The notes under the pieces: model-generated
What the model saw: the letters and a program-made list of their open reading frames with translations, nothing else
What the model was told of the DNA's origin: nothing
Databases searched by the model: none
In this document: positions 7,296 to 15,999 of the stretch, one piece after another
Layout: each line of letters begins with the position of its first letter
Position numbering within the stretch: position 1 is the stretch's first letter
Translations under genes and position numbers: made by a program
Assembly (NCBI GenBank): GCA_001296005.1
Contig: LJHR01000046.1
Location: 1-64,000 of the forward strand
Length of the DNA stretch: 64,000 bases
Source: an alpha proteobacterium AAP38
Lineage (GTDB): Bacteria > Pseudomonadota > Alphaproteobacteria > Azospirillales > Azospirillaceae
Reading direction: 5' to 3'

Positions 7296-8630
7296 GTGGT
7301 TCCCAGCATGTCGTTTTCCGCGCCGCACGTCCTGCGTCACCTGTTGCTTGCCGGCGCCGCTGCGCTGTGCGTCACCGGTGGCGCCGCCGCCCAATCAAAC
7401 AGCCAGCAGCAGCCCGCTGCCGGCAGTGGCCTGATCCTGCCCGGTGCAGTGCAGCCGCAGCAACCGCAGGGTGGTCCCGCCGCGGGCACCATCGGTGGTC
7501 CCGCCGCCGGAACCATCGGCCAGCCGCAGCAGCAACAGCCGCAGGCCCGGCCCGCCGCGCAGGGTCCCGCCGCCGGCACCGTCGGTGCCGCAGCGCAGGG
7601 CGCACCCACTGCCCGTCCCGCCGCCGTGGCCCCGCCGAAGCCGGCCAAGCCCGGTGTGCCGAAGGGCGAATGGCAGGTCGGGCCGCAGGTCTTCTCCGAT
7701 GGCACCTTCAAGATGTGCGGCGCCTCGGTGGAATACGACAATAATCTGCACCTGATCCTGCTGCGCAATCCGGCCGACCGGACGCAGATGGTGCTGGGCA
7801 TCCCCGGTGCCCAGATGCCCACGGGACAGCGCGCGCCCATCAAGATGTCCATCGACGGCAAGATCAACCGCGAAGTTGCCGCCGTTGTCAGCCAGCCCAA
7901 CGCCCTGGCCATCGGCCTGGGTGATGATGCCGAGCTGCTGAAGGGCCTGACCACGGGTTCGGTTCTGACCATCGAGGTGCCGGGCGATACCGCCTCCTTC
8001 CAGTTGAAGGGCACCACCAAGGCCATGAACGACCTGACCGCCTGCGTAAAGGGCGGCAAGGACGGCACGCTGAAGCTGCCTGCCCCGACGGAACCGGCCA
8101 TTGCCCCGACCCTGGCCAAACTGCTGGTCGATGCCGGCCTGTCCAGCGCCCGCGCTATCCCGATTGACAAGATTCCGCCGCAGCAGCGACCCGGCGACTA
8201 TGCCTGGCAGATCGGCGACAAGGTTCTGGGCGCTGTCCGCAGCTTCCCCATGGGTGAAGCCGCCGGCGATTTCACCAAGGTCGGCGACACCTATATGGAA
8301 CAGCTGAAGAAGAGCTGTGAGGGCACCTACACGCCCGCCATGGGTGCGATTGAGAAAGTGCCGGCCTATCAGCTTCGTTCCGGCTCCGTATCGTGCGACA
8401 GCAATGGCAACAAAATCCATGTCGCCATTGTCATGCAGCTCATTGAGCTTCCGAAACAAGCGGGGCAGGAGCAGGCGATCCGCGTGCTGAACGTCTTCTC
8501 GCACGAGGCGACGGACGCCGAGAAGGCTCAAGCCGATAGCGCCTCTGCCGGCATTCTGAAAGTGCTGAAAGAGAAGGGCAAGGAGCCGCTGACGGCACCG
8601 CAGGCGGCACCCGCCGCCAAGGCGAATTAA
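7296..8630 (+). CDS. IalB-like (invasion-associated locus B) envelope protein
   Basis: A 444-residue exported protein. A signal peptide (HLLLAGAAALCVTGGAAAQ) leads into a Gln/Pro/Ala linker of about 90 residues with GPAAGT(I/V)G repeats. Residues about 120-265 form the IalB domain, with GEWQVGPQVFSDGTFKMCG at its start and paired cysteines (MCG and TACVKGG). Residues about 275-430 are an additional C-terminal domain that I cannot name, with two cysteines (KSCEG, VSCDS). The start is uncertain: GTG 7296 sits nine bases after GAGGGG, while ATG 7308 is a tidier codon too far from it. IalB in Bartonella affects erythrocyte invasion; in free-living relatives the role is unknown. Confidence 0.75.
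   Translation: MVPSMSFSAPHVLRHLLLAGAAALCVTGGAAAQSNSQQQPAAGSGLILPGAVQPQQPQGGPAAGTIGGPAAGTIGQPQQQQPQARPAAQGPAAGTVGAAAQGAPTARPAAVAPPKPAKPGVPKGEWQVGPQVFSDGTFKMCGASVEYDNNLHLILLRNPADRTQMVLGIPGAQMPTGQRAPIKMSIDGKINREVAAVVSQPNALAIGLGDDAELLKGLTTGSVLTIEVPGDTASFQLKGTTKAMNDLTACVKGGKDGTLKLPAPTEPAIAPTLAKLLVDAGLSSARAIPIDKIPPQQRPGDYAWQIGDKVLGAVRSFPMGEAAGDFTKVGDTYMEQLKKSCEGTYTPAMGAIEKVPAYQLRSGSVSCDSNGNKIHVAIVMQLIELPKQAGQEQAIRVLNVFSHEATDAEKAQADSASAGILKVLKEKGKEPLTAPQAAPAAKAN
7473..7586 (+). repeat. 24-bp coding repeats in the ialB-like linker
   Basis: Two adjacent 24-bp units (7473-7496 and 7497-7520) and a third at 7563-7586 each encode GPAAGT(I/V)G. They are part of the low-complexity linker, so length variation between strains is likely. 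Confidence 0.8.
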
Positions 8631-8673
8631 CAAAGTATTAAGTATACGAACAATATCCTGTTCGATTGAAGCG

Positions 8674-8707
8674 AAGGCCGGACCCTCTGGGTTCGGCCTT
8701 TTCTTTA
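8674..8707 (+). terminator. intrinsic terminator after the ialB-like gene
   Basis: AAGGCCGGACCC (8674-8685) pairs with GGGTTCGGCCTT (8689-8700) with one G-U pair and a 3-base loop, followed by TTCTTT. This is a strong rho-independent terminator 44 bases after the stop. Confidence 0.88.
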
Positions 8708-8878
8708 TTGCACCTGCGCAAATATGTTCACCAATGCTGGTCCTGCGCACCCCCGATAAAGCGGACCTTCACGGGTCAAGCCATGCCATGATTAATGGCT
8801 TTACTGGCTTCATTCTGGATTAAGCTGTCATCGGCATTCCGATCCACACGGGAAGATGCCTGGCAAAGGGGGGCGGTC

Positions 8879-9928
8879 ATGAAGCGATATCTGTCCGGCA
8901 GACATCTGACCATAGCGAAGACCCTGGCTCTCCTTCTGGCTAGCGTCAGCCCCGCACTGGCGGAAATGACACCGCCTCCGCCACCGCCCGGTCCCATTTA
9001 TGCCATCCCGACCCGGCCCGACCGCGCGGGCCGCGTGCTGGCCCCGGTGGTGGTCGATGGCTATGGCCCCGTCCGCTTTCTGGTCGATACCGGCTGTTCG
9101 GGTACCATGATCGGCATGGATATCGCCCGCGCATTGGGGTTCATTCCCCCACCCGTCCCCACAGTGCCCGGCATGGCCATGGGCGCCGACGTCACGGTCA
9201 CCGGCAATATGATGCGCGTGCATGACGTGCTGGGACCCATGATCATGCCGACCATGAAGGTCAGCCGCATCGATATGGGTCGGTTCGTGGCAGAAGACAT
9301 GGTGACACCGGTCCTGTCCTTCGGCGATCTGTCGGGAGCCGGTGGGGTGCTGGGAACCAACAGTCTGCAGGGCAAGCGCCTGTCGGTCAGCTTTCGCCGG
9401 GACGAAATCAAGATCGAACAATCCCGCCGCTACTCCCCCACCGGTTATGATTCGGTGAAGGGCCGTGTGCATCCGACCGGGCTGGTCATCGTGCCCATCG
9501 AAATCGGCGGCATGATCGTCAACGGCCTTGTCGATACAGGGGCGGAGCGGTCGATGTTCAACCCGGTATTGCTGCGGGCCCTGCAGGAACGGGGCAAACC
9601 GGCCAGCCTTGTTGGCAATATCGAAGTCATTAATCTGGCGGGGGAGACGCGGATTGGCGAAGTCTTCCTGTTGCCACGCGTCAAGATCGGCCCGGTCAGC
9701 GTCTCTGGACTGCCGGCGACATTGGTCGATGCCCATGCCTACACGGCACTGGGATTGGAAGATGAACCGGCCTTTATCCTGGGTATGGACGTCCTGGGGC
9801 TGAGCGATGGATTCGCCCTGGATTTCGGGACCGGCAGTCTGCATCTGCGCATGCGGATGACGGCCAGCGGCGCGCCTCCGGGCCCCTCCCGCCTGGGTGA
9901 TCGCGGAACAAGGGCGGGTCGTGATTGA
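8879..9928 (+). CDS. periplasmic retropepsin-like aspartic protease with two DTG motifs
   Basis: A 349-residue exported protein with a signal peptide ending near SPALAEM, then a Pro-rich stretch. Two aspartic protease half-sites occur in one chain: FLVDTGCSGTMIG near residue 68 and GLVDTGAERSMFN near residue 217, each followed by a hydrophobic Gly motif (FILGMDVLG for the second). This suggests a single-chain pepsin-like arrangement, unlike the single-motif dimeric bacterial retropepsins. The ATG at 8879 follows AAAGGGGGG; a longer open frame upstream lacks a site. The Cys after the first DTG is unusual. The substrate is unknown. It stands alone between two terminator- or gap-bounded genes. 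Confidence 0.82.
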   Translation: MKRYLSGRHLTIAKTLALLLASVSPALAEMTPPPPPPGPIYAIPTRPDRAGRVLAPVVVDGYGPVRFLVDTGCSGTMIGMDIARALGFIPPPVPTVPGMAMGADVTVTGNMMRVHDVLGPMIMPTMKVSRIDMGRFVAEDMVTPVLSFGDLSGAGGVLGTNSLQGKRLSVSFRRDEIKIEQSRRYSPTGYDSVKGRVHPTGLVIVPIEIGGMIVNGLVDTGAERSMFNPVLLRALQERGKPASLVGNIEVINLAGETRIGEVFLLPRVKIGPVSVSGLPATLVDAHAYTALGLEDEPAFILGMDVLGLSDGFALDFGTGSLHLRMRMTASGAPPGPSRLGDRGTRAGRD

Positions 9929-10086
9929 ATCAAGTTCAAGTCTTCGCGTGACCAACTGGGAATAAAATTCCGTGTCGGGACTGACACACATGGCAGAGGA
10001 TCAGAAATCACAGACGCGTTAACCCTGATCCTGACATGACAGCAAATGCGACCTCGGCTATTAGTGAAGGGTCCGGAGTTGATGTC

Positions 10087-10716
10087 ATGAATTCGCTGAA
10101 GACCGCCCTTTTCGCCGTTTGTTTCGGCCTCGTCACCGCCCCTGCCCTGGCGCAGGATGCGGGCGCACCCGATTCCGAACTGCCCAGCGCGTATCTTCAG
10201 GGATTGTCGGGTCGCTATGTTGGTGGTGCGGCGGGTAACGCCACTACCTATGGATTGGGCAACGCCAATCCGGGTCTGACCGCCGGCTCCGACTGGCATC
10301 CGATGGAAAGCTTCCGGCTGGAACTGGAATATGCCTATCGCGACCGCGATTCGGCTTTGCTGACGGCACCCAGCGTCGATGGCGCCATCGGATCGCCGGG
10401 CACCATGGCCAATGCCCGCGTCAATATGAAGGTCACGGACTGGCTGACGCCCTATGTCGGGATCGGCATGGGCTGGACCCGGACGGAGGCCGAACGGCTG
10501 GCCATGGGCTATTCCGATGCCCGCGCCGATAGCTTTGCCTATCAGGGCGTGGTCGGGCTGTCGGTGCCGGTCAGCGGCAGCTTCTCCTTCTTTGCCGATG
10601 GCCGCTACGTGCGCGGTGGGGAGCCCAGCTTTACCGCTACCGACGATTTTGCGACGCATGGCACGGCCCAGACATGGTCGGCGCTGGCCGGCGTGCGCTT
10701 CACCTTCGGCAAATAA
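10087..10716 (+). CDS. outer-membrane beta-barrel protein
   Basis: A 209-residue exported protein. A signal peptide (LKTALFAVCFGLVTAPALAQ) is followed by alternating amphipathic strands such as MESFRLELEYAYRDRD, WLTPYVGIGMGWTR and GSFSFFADGRYVRGG, and the last strand is WSALAGVRFTFGK. This is the pattern of a small eight-stranded OmpA/Opa-like porin. The chain ends FGK instead of the classic terminal Phe. Its stop touches the stop of dinB with no gap between the convergent genes. Function is not indicated. Confidence 0.78.
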   Translation: MNSLKTALFAVCFGLVTAPALAQDAGAPDSELPSAYLQGLSGRYVGGAAGNATTYGLGNANPGLTAGSDWHPMESFRLELEYAYRDRDSALLTAPSVDGAIGSPGTMANARVNMKVTDWLTPYVGIGMGWTRTEAERLAMGYSDARADSFAYQGVVGLSVPVSGSFSFFADGRYVRGGEPSFTATDDFATHGTAQTWSALAGVRFTFGK

Positions 10717-12048
10717 TCAGGTCCCTTCCACTGGTTCCCGCCCTGCCTTGCCACCGGCTGCTGGCAATCCGCGTCCCTTGGATATTGCCTGCCCGCCCAG
10801 CTTGGCCCGCACGGCATCAATGGCCCTCTCCACCTTGGCCCGCTGCAATTGTCCTGGATCGGCCAGATCCGGCGGGTCGGCATCACGCGGGTCGGTCAGG
10901 TCGTGGCAACCGATTCCCAGCAGCCGGAACCGCCGCCCATCGCATTCGGCCCGCAGCAAATCGCGGCCCGTGCGAAAGATGCGGTCGGCCAGCTGCGTTG
11001 GGGATGATAGGCGCTGGTTACGGGTGATCAGCTTGAAATCCGGTGTCTTCAGCTTCAACGTGACCGTCAGGCCGGCATGCCCCCCGGCCTTCATCCGTTT
11101 CGACACCTTCTCTGCCAGCGGCCACAGTTCCCGCTCCAGTTCCTCCAGCGCCGACAGATCGGTGTTGAAGGTGGTTTCGGAGGAGATGCTTTTCATCGGG
11201 CTGTGCGGGGTGACCCGCCGATCATCCTGCCCGCGGGAGAAATGGTAAAGCCGCATGCCCATGGAGCCATAGCGGCGCACCAACTCTTTCATCTCCATTT
11301 CGCGAATCTGGCCGATGGTGCGAATACCCTCCCCCTCCATCTTGGTGGCCAGCGCCTTGCCCACGCCCCAGATCATGCCCACAGGACGGGGCGCCAGGAA
11401 GGACAGGGTCTCCGCCTTGCCGATGATGGCGAATCCGCGCGGCTTATCCAGATCGCTAGCCAGCTTGGCCAGGAACTTGTTGTGTGACAGGCCGATGGAG
11501 GCGGTGACCCCGATCTCGGTCTCGATCCGCCGCACCAGCCGGACCAGGGTGCGCGCAGGGCTGCCGCCATGCAGCAGCTCCGTACCCGTGAGGTCCAGGA
11601 AGGCCTCGTCTATGGAGATGGCCTCCACCAGCGGCGTCGTTTCCTGCATCAGGGCACGCACATCACGCCCGACCGTCACATATTTGCGCATGTCGGGCTT
11701 GATGACGGTCGCCTGCGGGCAAAGCTGCAAAGCCTTGAACATCGGCATGGCGGAACGCACGCCGTAAAGCCGCGCGATATAGCAGCAGGCGGACACGACC
11801 CCGCGATGCCCGCCACCCACAATCACCGGCTGATCGGCCAGTTCCGGCCGGTCCCGCTTTTCCACGCTGGCATAGAAGGCGTCGCAATCGATATGGGCGA
11901 TGGAAAGGCTGTGCAGTTCCGTATGCTTCACCACCCGCACCGACCCGCAGGCACCACAGCGGCGGGCAGCCATCTGCGCCTGCCCGCAATCGCGGCACAG
12001 GGCATCCGGTCTTTGGCTGGAGACGGGGGTTGGCGGGTCTGCTGGCAT
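10717..12048 (-). CDS. dinB: DNA polymerase IV with N-terminal zinc ribbon
   Basis: A 443-residue Y-family translesion polymerase. Palm motifs [15 protein letters not shown] and [11 protein letters not shown] carry the metal-binding acidic residues, and a helix-hairpin-helix ([15 protein letters not shown]) and little-finger domain follow. The N-terminal 45 residues hold two Cys pairs (CRDCGQ and RRCGACGS), a zinc-ribbon extension common in alphaproteobacterial DinB. The ATG at 12048 was chosen because the four cysteines begin just after it; a longer open frame is not supported. No clear alphaproteobacterial LexA box was found upstream. It is divergent from divK. Confidence 0.93.
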   Translation of the reverse strand: MPADPPTPVSSQRPDALCRDCGQAQMAARRCGACGSVRVVKHTELHSLSIAHIDCDAFYASVEKRDRPELADQPVIVGGGHRGVVSACCYIARLYGVRSAMPMFKALQLCPQATVIKPDMRKYVTVGRDVRALMQETTPLVEAISIDEAFLDLTGTELLHGGSPARTLVRLVRRIETEIGVTASIGLSHNKFLAKLASDLDKPRGFAIIGKAETLSFLAPRPVGMIWGVGKALATKMEGEGIRTIGQIREMEMKELVRRYGSMGMRLYHFSRGQDDRRVTPHSPMKSISSETTFNTDLSALEELERELWPLAEKVSKRMKAGGHAGLTVTLKLKTPDFKLITRNQRLSSPTQLADRIFRTGRDLLRAECDGRRFRLLGIGCHDLTDPRDADPPDLADPGQLQRAKVERAIDAVRAKLGGQAISKGRGLPAAGGKAGREPVEGT

Positions 12049-12066
12049 GGTGGATGATGTCAGATG

Positions 12067-12081
12067 GTAACGAATGGTTAA
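12067..12081 (-). promoter_or_regulatory. candidate CtrA box between dinB and divK
   Basis: Read on the minus strand, TTAACCAT is followed three bases later by TTAC, one mismatch from the CtrA consensus TTAA-N7-TTAA with the preferred TTAACCAT half. It lies between dinB and divK-pleD, so it could act on either side. Binding is inferred only from the motif. Confidence 0.4.
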
Positions 12082-12141
12082 GAACTGTCGCCGTCTAATG
12101 GCATCATGCCCTGCGAGCATAAGGAAGGCGGAGCCGTGCCG

Positions 12142-12546
12142 ATGAGTGTTGATAATGTCCAGGGTGAAGACGCGACCGCAGCACGCCCCCGGCGCGTGCT
12201 GATCGTGGAGGATAATGAGCTGAATATGAAGCTCTTCCACGATCTGCTGGAAGCGCACGGCTATGCGACATTGCAGACCAAGGACGGGATGGAGGCGCTG
12301 CGCATGGCGCGGCTACATCGCCCCGACCTTATCCTCATGGATATACAGCTTCCCGAGGTATCCGGGCTTGAGGTTACCAAGTGGTTGAAGGAAGATGATG
12401 ATCTGAAGGCGATCCCAGTGGTCGCCGTCACCGCCTTCGCCATGAAGGGGGATGAGGAGAAAATCCGCGAAGGTGGTTGCGAGGATTACATCGCCAAGCC
12501 AATCTCCGTCGCGAAGTTTCTCCAAACGGTGCAACGTTTCCTTTGA
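12142..12546 (+). CDS. divK: single-domain response regulator DivK
   Basis: A 134-residue receiver with almost no other domain. The acidic pair is in [14 protein letters not shown], the phosphoacceptor Asp in [14 protein letters not shown], the switch Thr in [11 protein letters not shown] and the Lys in DYIAKPISV. Asn at the ELNMKLF position is typical of DivK. In Alphaproteobacteria DivK integrates cell-cycle and polarity phosphosignals and controls the CtrA pathway. The ATG at 12142 follows AAGGAAGGCGGA. It is 35 bases before pleD, the usual DivK-PleD arrangement, and both are presumably one operon. Confidence 0.92.
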   Translation: MSVDNVQGEDATAARPRRVLIVEDNELNMKLFHDLLEAHGYATLQTKDGMEALRMARLHRPDLILMDIQLPEVSGLEVTKWLKEDDDLKAIPVVAVTAFAMKGDEEKIREGGCEDYIAKPISVAKFLQTVQRFL

Positions 12547-12581
12547 CGGCTTGGAAGACCAGGCCGGTGGGTGTGTGAACC

Positions 12582-13982
12582 ATGTCGGCTCGGGTCCTTG
12601 TCGTTGATGACGTTCTACCCAATGTGAAGCTGCTGGCAGCCAAGCTGACCAGGGAATATTTCGACGTCGTCACCGCCAATTCAGGGCCGGAGGCCCTGGA
12701 GCGTATTCATGCTCAGCACCCCGACATCGTGCTGCTGGACGTGATGATGCCGGGCATGGACGGATTCGAGGTGTGTGAGAAAATCCGCGCCGACCCGGCC
12801 ATCATGCACATTCCCGTCGTCATGGTTACCGCCCTGTCGGACGCGTCCGACCGCGTGCGCGGGCTGGAGGCGGGGGCTGATGATTTCCTGACTAAGCCCG
12901 TCAACGACGTGGCCCTGTTCGCCCGCGTCCGTTCGCTGGTCCGCCTGAAGATGATGACCGATGAGTGGCGCCTGCGCGAAAGCACGTCGGGTCAACTGGG
13001 CATGCTGGTCTCCACCGATTCGGTGCATACGCAGACGGCGGAGGCCGCCAGGGTGCTGGTGGTGGAGGACAGCGCCATTGATCTGGACAAGATCGTGGAG
13101 ACTGTGGCCCGCGACCGCGACGTGGTGACCGACACCGACACCTGCGCCGGCGGCCTGGAACTGGCCCTGGCGGAGGAGTTTGAGCTGATCGTCATCTCCC
13201 TGACGCTGATGCGCGAGGATGGGCTGCGCCTCTGCTCGCAACTGCGCAGCCATGAGAAGACGCGCCAGATTCCCATCCTGCTGCTGGCGGACGAGACGGA
13301 CATGGACCGGATCGCCAAAGGCCTGGAGCTGGGCGCCAATGATTATCTGATCAAGCCCATCGACCGGAACGAACTGCTGGCCCGCACCCGTACTCAGGTG
13401 CGGCGCAAGCGCTATCAGGACAAGCTACGCGCCAATTATGAGGCCAGCCTGTCCATGGCGCTGACGGACAGCCTGACGGGCCTGTTCAACCGCCGTTACC
13501 TGTCGGCGCACCTGCCCCGCCTGCTGGACAGGTCGGGCGGCAATAACAAGCCGGTGTCGGCCCTGCTGTTCGATATCGACCATTTCAAGGTGGTCAACGA
13601 CACCTGGGGCCATGGCGTGGGCGACGAGGTGTTGAAGGAGGTGGCGCAGCGCGCCAGCCGCAACCTGCGCAATTTCGACCTTGTCGCCCGTTTGGGGGGG
13701 GAGGAATTCGTCGTCGTCATGCCCGACACGGACGGTAGCCAGGCCATGGCCGTTGCCGAACGTCTGCGCCGCCGCATCGCGGAGGAACCGTTCGCGGTAT
13801 CGGCGCCGGTGGGCAAGATCGATGTCACCATCTCCATCGGCGTCGCCCTGGCCGATTGGACGCTGGATGCCGAGGGACGTCCCGAATCAGGCGACGCCTT
13901 GCTGCGCCGCGCCGATACGGCCCTGTATCAGGCCAAGCGCAGCGGTCGCAACCGCGTGGTGATGGACGGCGCCGGGGAATAA
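12582..13982 (+). CDS. pleD: PleD-type diguanylate cyclase (REC-REC-GGDEF)
   Basis: A 466-residue cytoplasmic c-di-GMP synthase. The first receiver (residues about 3-125) is intact, with DDVLPN, the phosphoacceptor in IVLLDVMMPGMDG and Lys in FLTKPVND. The second (about 150-275) is a pseudo-receiver: the phosphoacceptor Asp is replaced in LIVISLTLMREDG. The GGDEF domain (about 295-460) has an active RLGGEEFVVVMP loop and an upstream RNFD inhibitory I-site. It should be activated by phosphorylation-driven dimerisation, as in Caulobacter PleD. A bidirectional hairpin follows the stop. Confidence 0.95.
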   Translation: MSARVLVVDDVLPNVKLLAAKLTREYFDVVTANSGPEALERIHAQHPDIVLLDVMMPGMDGFEVCEKIRADPAIMHIPVVMVTALSDASDRVRGLEAGADDFLTKPVNDVALFARVRSLVRLKMMTDEWRLRESTSGQLGMLVSTDSVHTQTAEAARVLVVEDSAIDLDKIVETVARDRDVVTDTDTCAGGLELALAEEFELIVISLTLMREDGLRLCSQLRSHEKTRQIPILLLADETDMDRIAKGLELGANDYLIKPIDRNELLARTRTQVRRKRYQDKLRANYEASLSMALTDSLTGLFNRRYLSAHLPRLLDRSGGNNKPVSALLFDIDHFKVVNDTWGHGVGDEVLKEVAQRASRNLRNFDLVARLGGEEFVVVMPDTDGSQAMAVAERLRRRIAEEPFAVSAPVGKIDVTISIGVALADWTLDAEGRPESGDALLRRADTALYQAKRSGRNRVVMDGAGE

Positions 13983-14005
13983 GGGGTGCGGCGCGCACCC
14001 CCTTA
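13981..14005. terminator. shared hairpin over convergent stops
   Basis: AAGGGGTGCG (13981-13990) pairs with CGCACCCCCTT (13994-14004) with one bulged C. It overlaps the stop codons of pleD and the lipoprotein gene, so it likely serves both directions. Confidence 0.55.
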
Positions 14006-14530
14006 CGGCATTCGGTTGTACCGCACCGCTGCGTCGCTGCGGTCGACCAGGATGATGGCATAGGGGCTGGTCAGGACCTGCGCCGTAATCAGGCCATCGG
14101 GGGGTGTTACCTCCCGATACTCAACCACCAGCCGGTCACGCTGCCCGTCACGCCGTTCGGGGCGCAGGCGCAGGATATCAACGGAATAGCCGGTGGTCGT
14201 GCGCGTGCCTAAGAACACGCCCAGCGCCATCTGATCCGGCGGGAGACGACCGGGTGGCGACCGGCCCGCCAGATCCCACAGGGCCGCCCATTCCGCATCG
14301 TTGCGGGCGGCCAGGAAGGATTGCGACTGCGCACGGGCATTTTCCGCCCGCCACATGGCACGCGCGGCCAGGGGGGGTGGTGTATCGCCGGACATTCCGG
14401 ACACCGCACCCGCCGTTTCGCCCGCCAGCCACGCCCCAGCCCCGCCGCCGCAGCCGGCAAGGGCCAGAGGCATCGCCACGGCCAGAACGGTCAGTGCCGC
14501 CCTGGCCTTCCCGTCGATCCCCGGCATCAT
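14003..14530 (-). CDS. lipoprotein with PrcB-like C-terminal domain
   Basis: A 175-residue lipoprotein. The signal peptide ends in a lipobox (PLALAGCGGG) so Cys is lipidated near residue 26. Residues about 80-170 match the PrcB C-terminal fold: FLAARNDAEWAALWDL, ALGVFLGTRTTTGYSVDILR and SPYAIILVDRSD. PrcB was named from a protease complex in Treponema (dentilisin), but the domain is widespread, and no protease is adjacent here. The start lies four bases after the stop of the amidohydrolase, so the two are cotranscribed. Role is unknown. Confidence 0.78.
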   Translation of the reverse strand: MMPGIDGKARAALTVLAVAMPLALAGCGGGAGAWLAGETAGAVSGMSGDTPPPLAARAMWRAENARAQSQSFLAARNDAEWAALWDLAGRSPPGRLPPDQMALGVFLGTRTTTGYSVDILRLRPERRDGQRDRLVVEYREVTPPDGLITAQVLTSPYAIILVDRSDAAVRYNRMP

Positions 14531-14534
14531 GGCG

Positions 14535-15716
14535 TCACGCCGCCACCGGCAGCGCCGTTTCCACCAGCTTTGCCCAGTAGCTGGTACCCAGCGGCAGGAT
14601 CTCATCATTGAAATCATAGGCCGGGTTGTGCAGCAGGCAGCCCAGCGCCGCCCCACCCTGGCCCATCCAGACATAACAACCCGGACGCTCCTGCAGCATG
14701 AAGGCGAAATCCTCTGCCCCCATGCTGGGGCCGACATTGTCATAGACCTTGTCCGCGCCAACCAGTTCAGCCGCGACACGGGCCGCCAGATTCGTGGGCG
14801 CGCCCTCATGATTGACCGTGGGCGGATAGCCACGGCGATAGGTCAGCGTGGCGCTGGACCCAAAAGCCACCGGCAGCGTCTCCACGATGCGGCGCAGACC
14901 ATTTTCCAGCTGGTCGCGCACCTCATGGCTGAGCGCGCGGACGGTGCCGCGCATGATCACTTCCTGCGGGATGACATTATAGGCGCTACCCGCATGGATC
15001 TGGGTGATGGAGATGACGCCGCTTTCGATGGGGCTCACATTACGGCTGACGATGGTCTGCGTGGCCGTCACGATATGGGCGGCAATAACCACCGGGTCGA
15101 TGGCATGGTGCGGCAGGGCCGCGTGACCGCCCTTACCGGCCACCCTGATCTCGAACTGGTCAGCACCGGCCATGATCGGACCAGCCTTCACCACCATCTC
15201 ACCGGGGGGCAGGTCGGGCCAATTGTGCATACCGAAGATCATGTCGCAGGGGAAGCGGTCGAACAGCCCCTCTTCCACCATGCGGCGGCCACCACCGGCG
15301 CCCTCTTCTGCTGGCTGGAAAATGAAGTTCACGGTGCCGCTGAAATTGCGCGTCTCCGACAGATAGCGGGCAGCACCCAGCAGCATGGTCGTGTGGCCGT
15401 CATGGCCGCAGCCATGCATCTTGCCGGGGATCTTACTGGCATGGGCAAAGGTGTTGCCCTCATCCATGTTCAGCGCGTCCATATCGGCGCGCAGACCAAT
15501 CGCCTTGCCGTTGGGCCCGTCCTTGCCATGCAGCACGCCGACCAGACCCGTGCCCGCGATGCCGCGATGCACCTCAATCCCAAAGGTCTGTAATTTTTCC
15601 GCCACGAAATCAGAAGTCTTGAACTCCTCGAACGCGGTTTCTGGATTCTCATGGATATGGTGGCGCCACGCGGTCATGTCGGCGTGGAAATCGGCGATGC
15701 GGTTGATGATGGGCAT
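14535..15716 (-). CDS. M20-family metal-dependent amidohydrolase (hippurate hydrolase-like)
   Basis: A 393-residue zinc/manganese aminoacylase or hippurate hydrolase of the AbgB/HipO group. Metal ligands and motifs visible are MHGCGHDGHTTMLLGAARYL, FIFQPAEEGAGGGRRMVEEG and FGMHNWPDLPPGEM, and the C-terminal MGAEDFAFML segment. These enzymes hydrolyse N-acylated amino acids, indole conjugates or hippurate; the exact substrate cannot be told. The ATG at 15716 (MPIINRIADFHADM) is the typical family start; an upstream extension is not. It sits 283 bp from the divergent mipA gene. Confidence 0.9.
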   Translation of the reverse strand: MPIINRIADFHADMTAWRHHIHENPETAFEEFKTSDFVAEKLQTFGIEVHRGIAGTGLVGVLHGKDGPNGKAIGLRADMDALNMDEGNTFAHASKIPGKMHGCGHDGHTTMLLGAARYLSETRNFSGTVNFIFQPAEEGAGGGRRMVEEGLFDRFPCDMIFGMHNWPDLPPGEMVVKAGPIMAGADQFEIRVAGKGGHAALPHHAIDPVVIAAHIVTATQTIVSRNVSPIESGVISITQIHAGSAYNVIPQEVIMRGTVRALSHEVRDQLENGLRRIVETLPVAFGSSATLTYRRGYPPTVNHEGAPTNLAARVAAELVGADKVYDNVGPSMGAEDFAFMLQERPGCYVWMGQGGAALGCLLHNPAYDFNDEILPLGTSYWAKLVETALPVAA

Positions 15717-15999
15717 GGTCCCTGAACTCCGGCAGGCGGCAGCGTCCTTGTTGATCAAGGCCTCGACGGCCGCCCTGGTCATACGAAAAGTCGCAAGCGA
15801 CATTGACGGGCAGTTTATCGGCTTAACTCTCTGCTGGGAACCGGGGAAACATCACCGAAAGAGCAAAGATGAATATTTTGAGCATTGTTCATTTCGGTGA
15901 TGCCCGTCACATCTGCCGCTTGGACGCTTTGTCACAGTGCCGGCGCGGCGATGGCTGGGGCAACGGGCCGGTGCCGCTTCATGGATCGGAGAGAAAACA

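Noticed and set aside
8627-8641. Perfect TTAA-N7-TTAA, a CtrA-like box
   Set aside because: It overlaps the stop codon of the IalB-like gene and precedes its terminator; no promoter is expected there.
12049-12141. LexA box for dinB
   Set aside because: No GTTC-N7-GTTC or GAAC-N7-GTTC spacing was found in the region.
15850-15905. ATGAA...TTCAT symmetry before mipA
   Set aside because: Only five-base arms with a long spacer in an AT-rich patch; too weak to call an operator.
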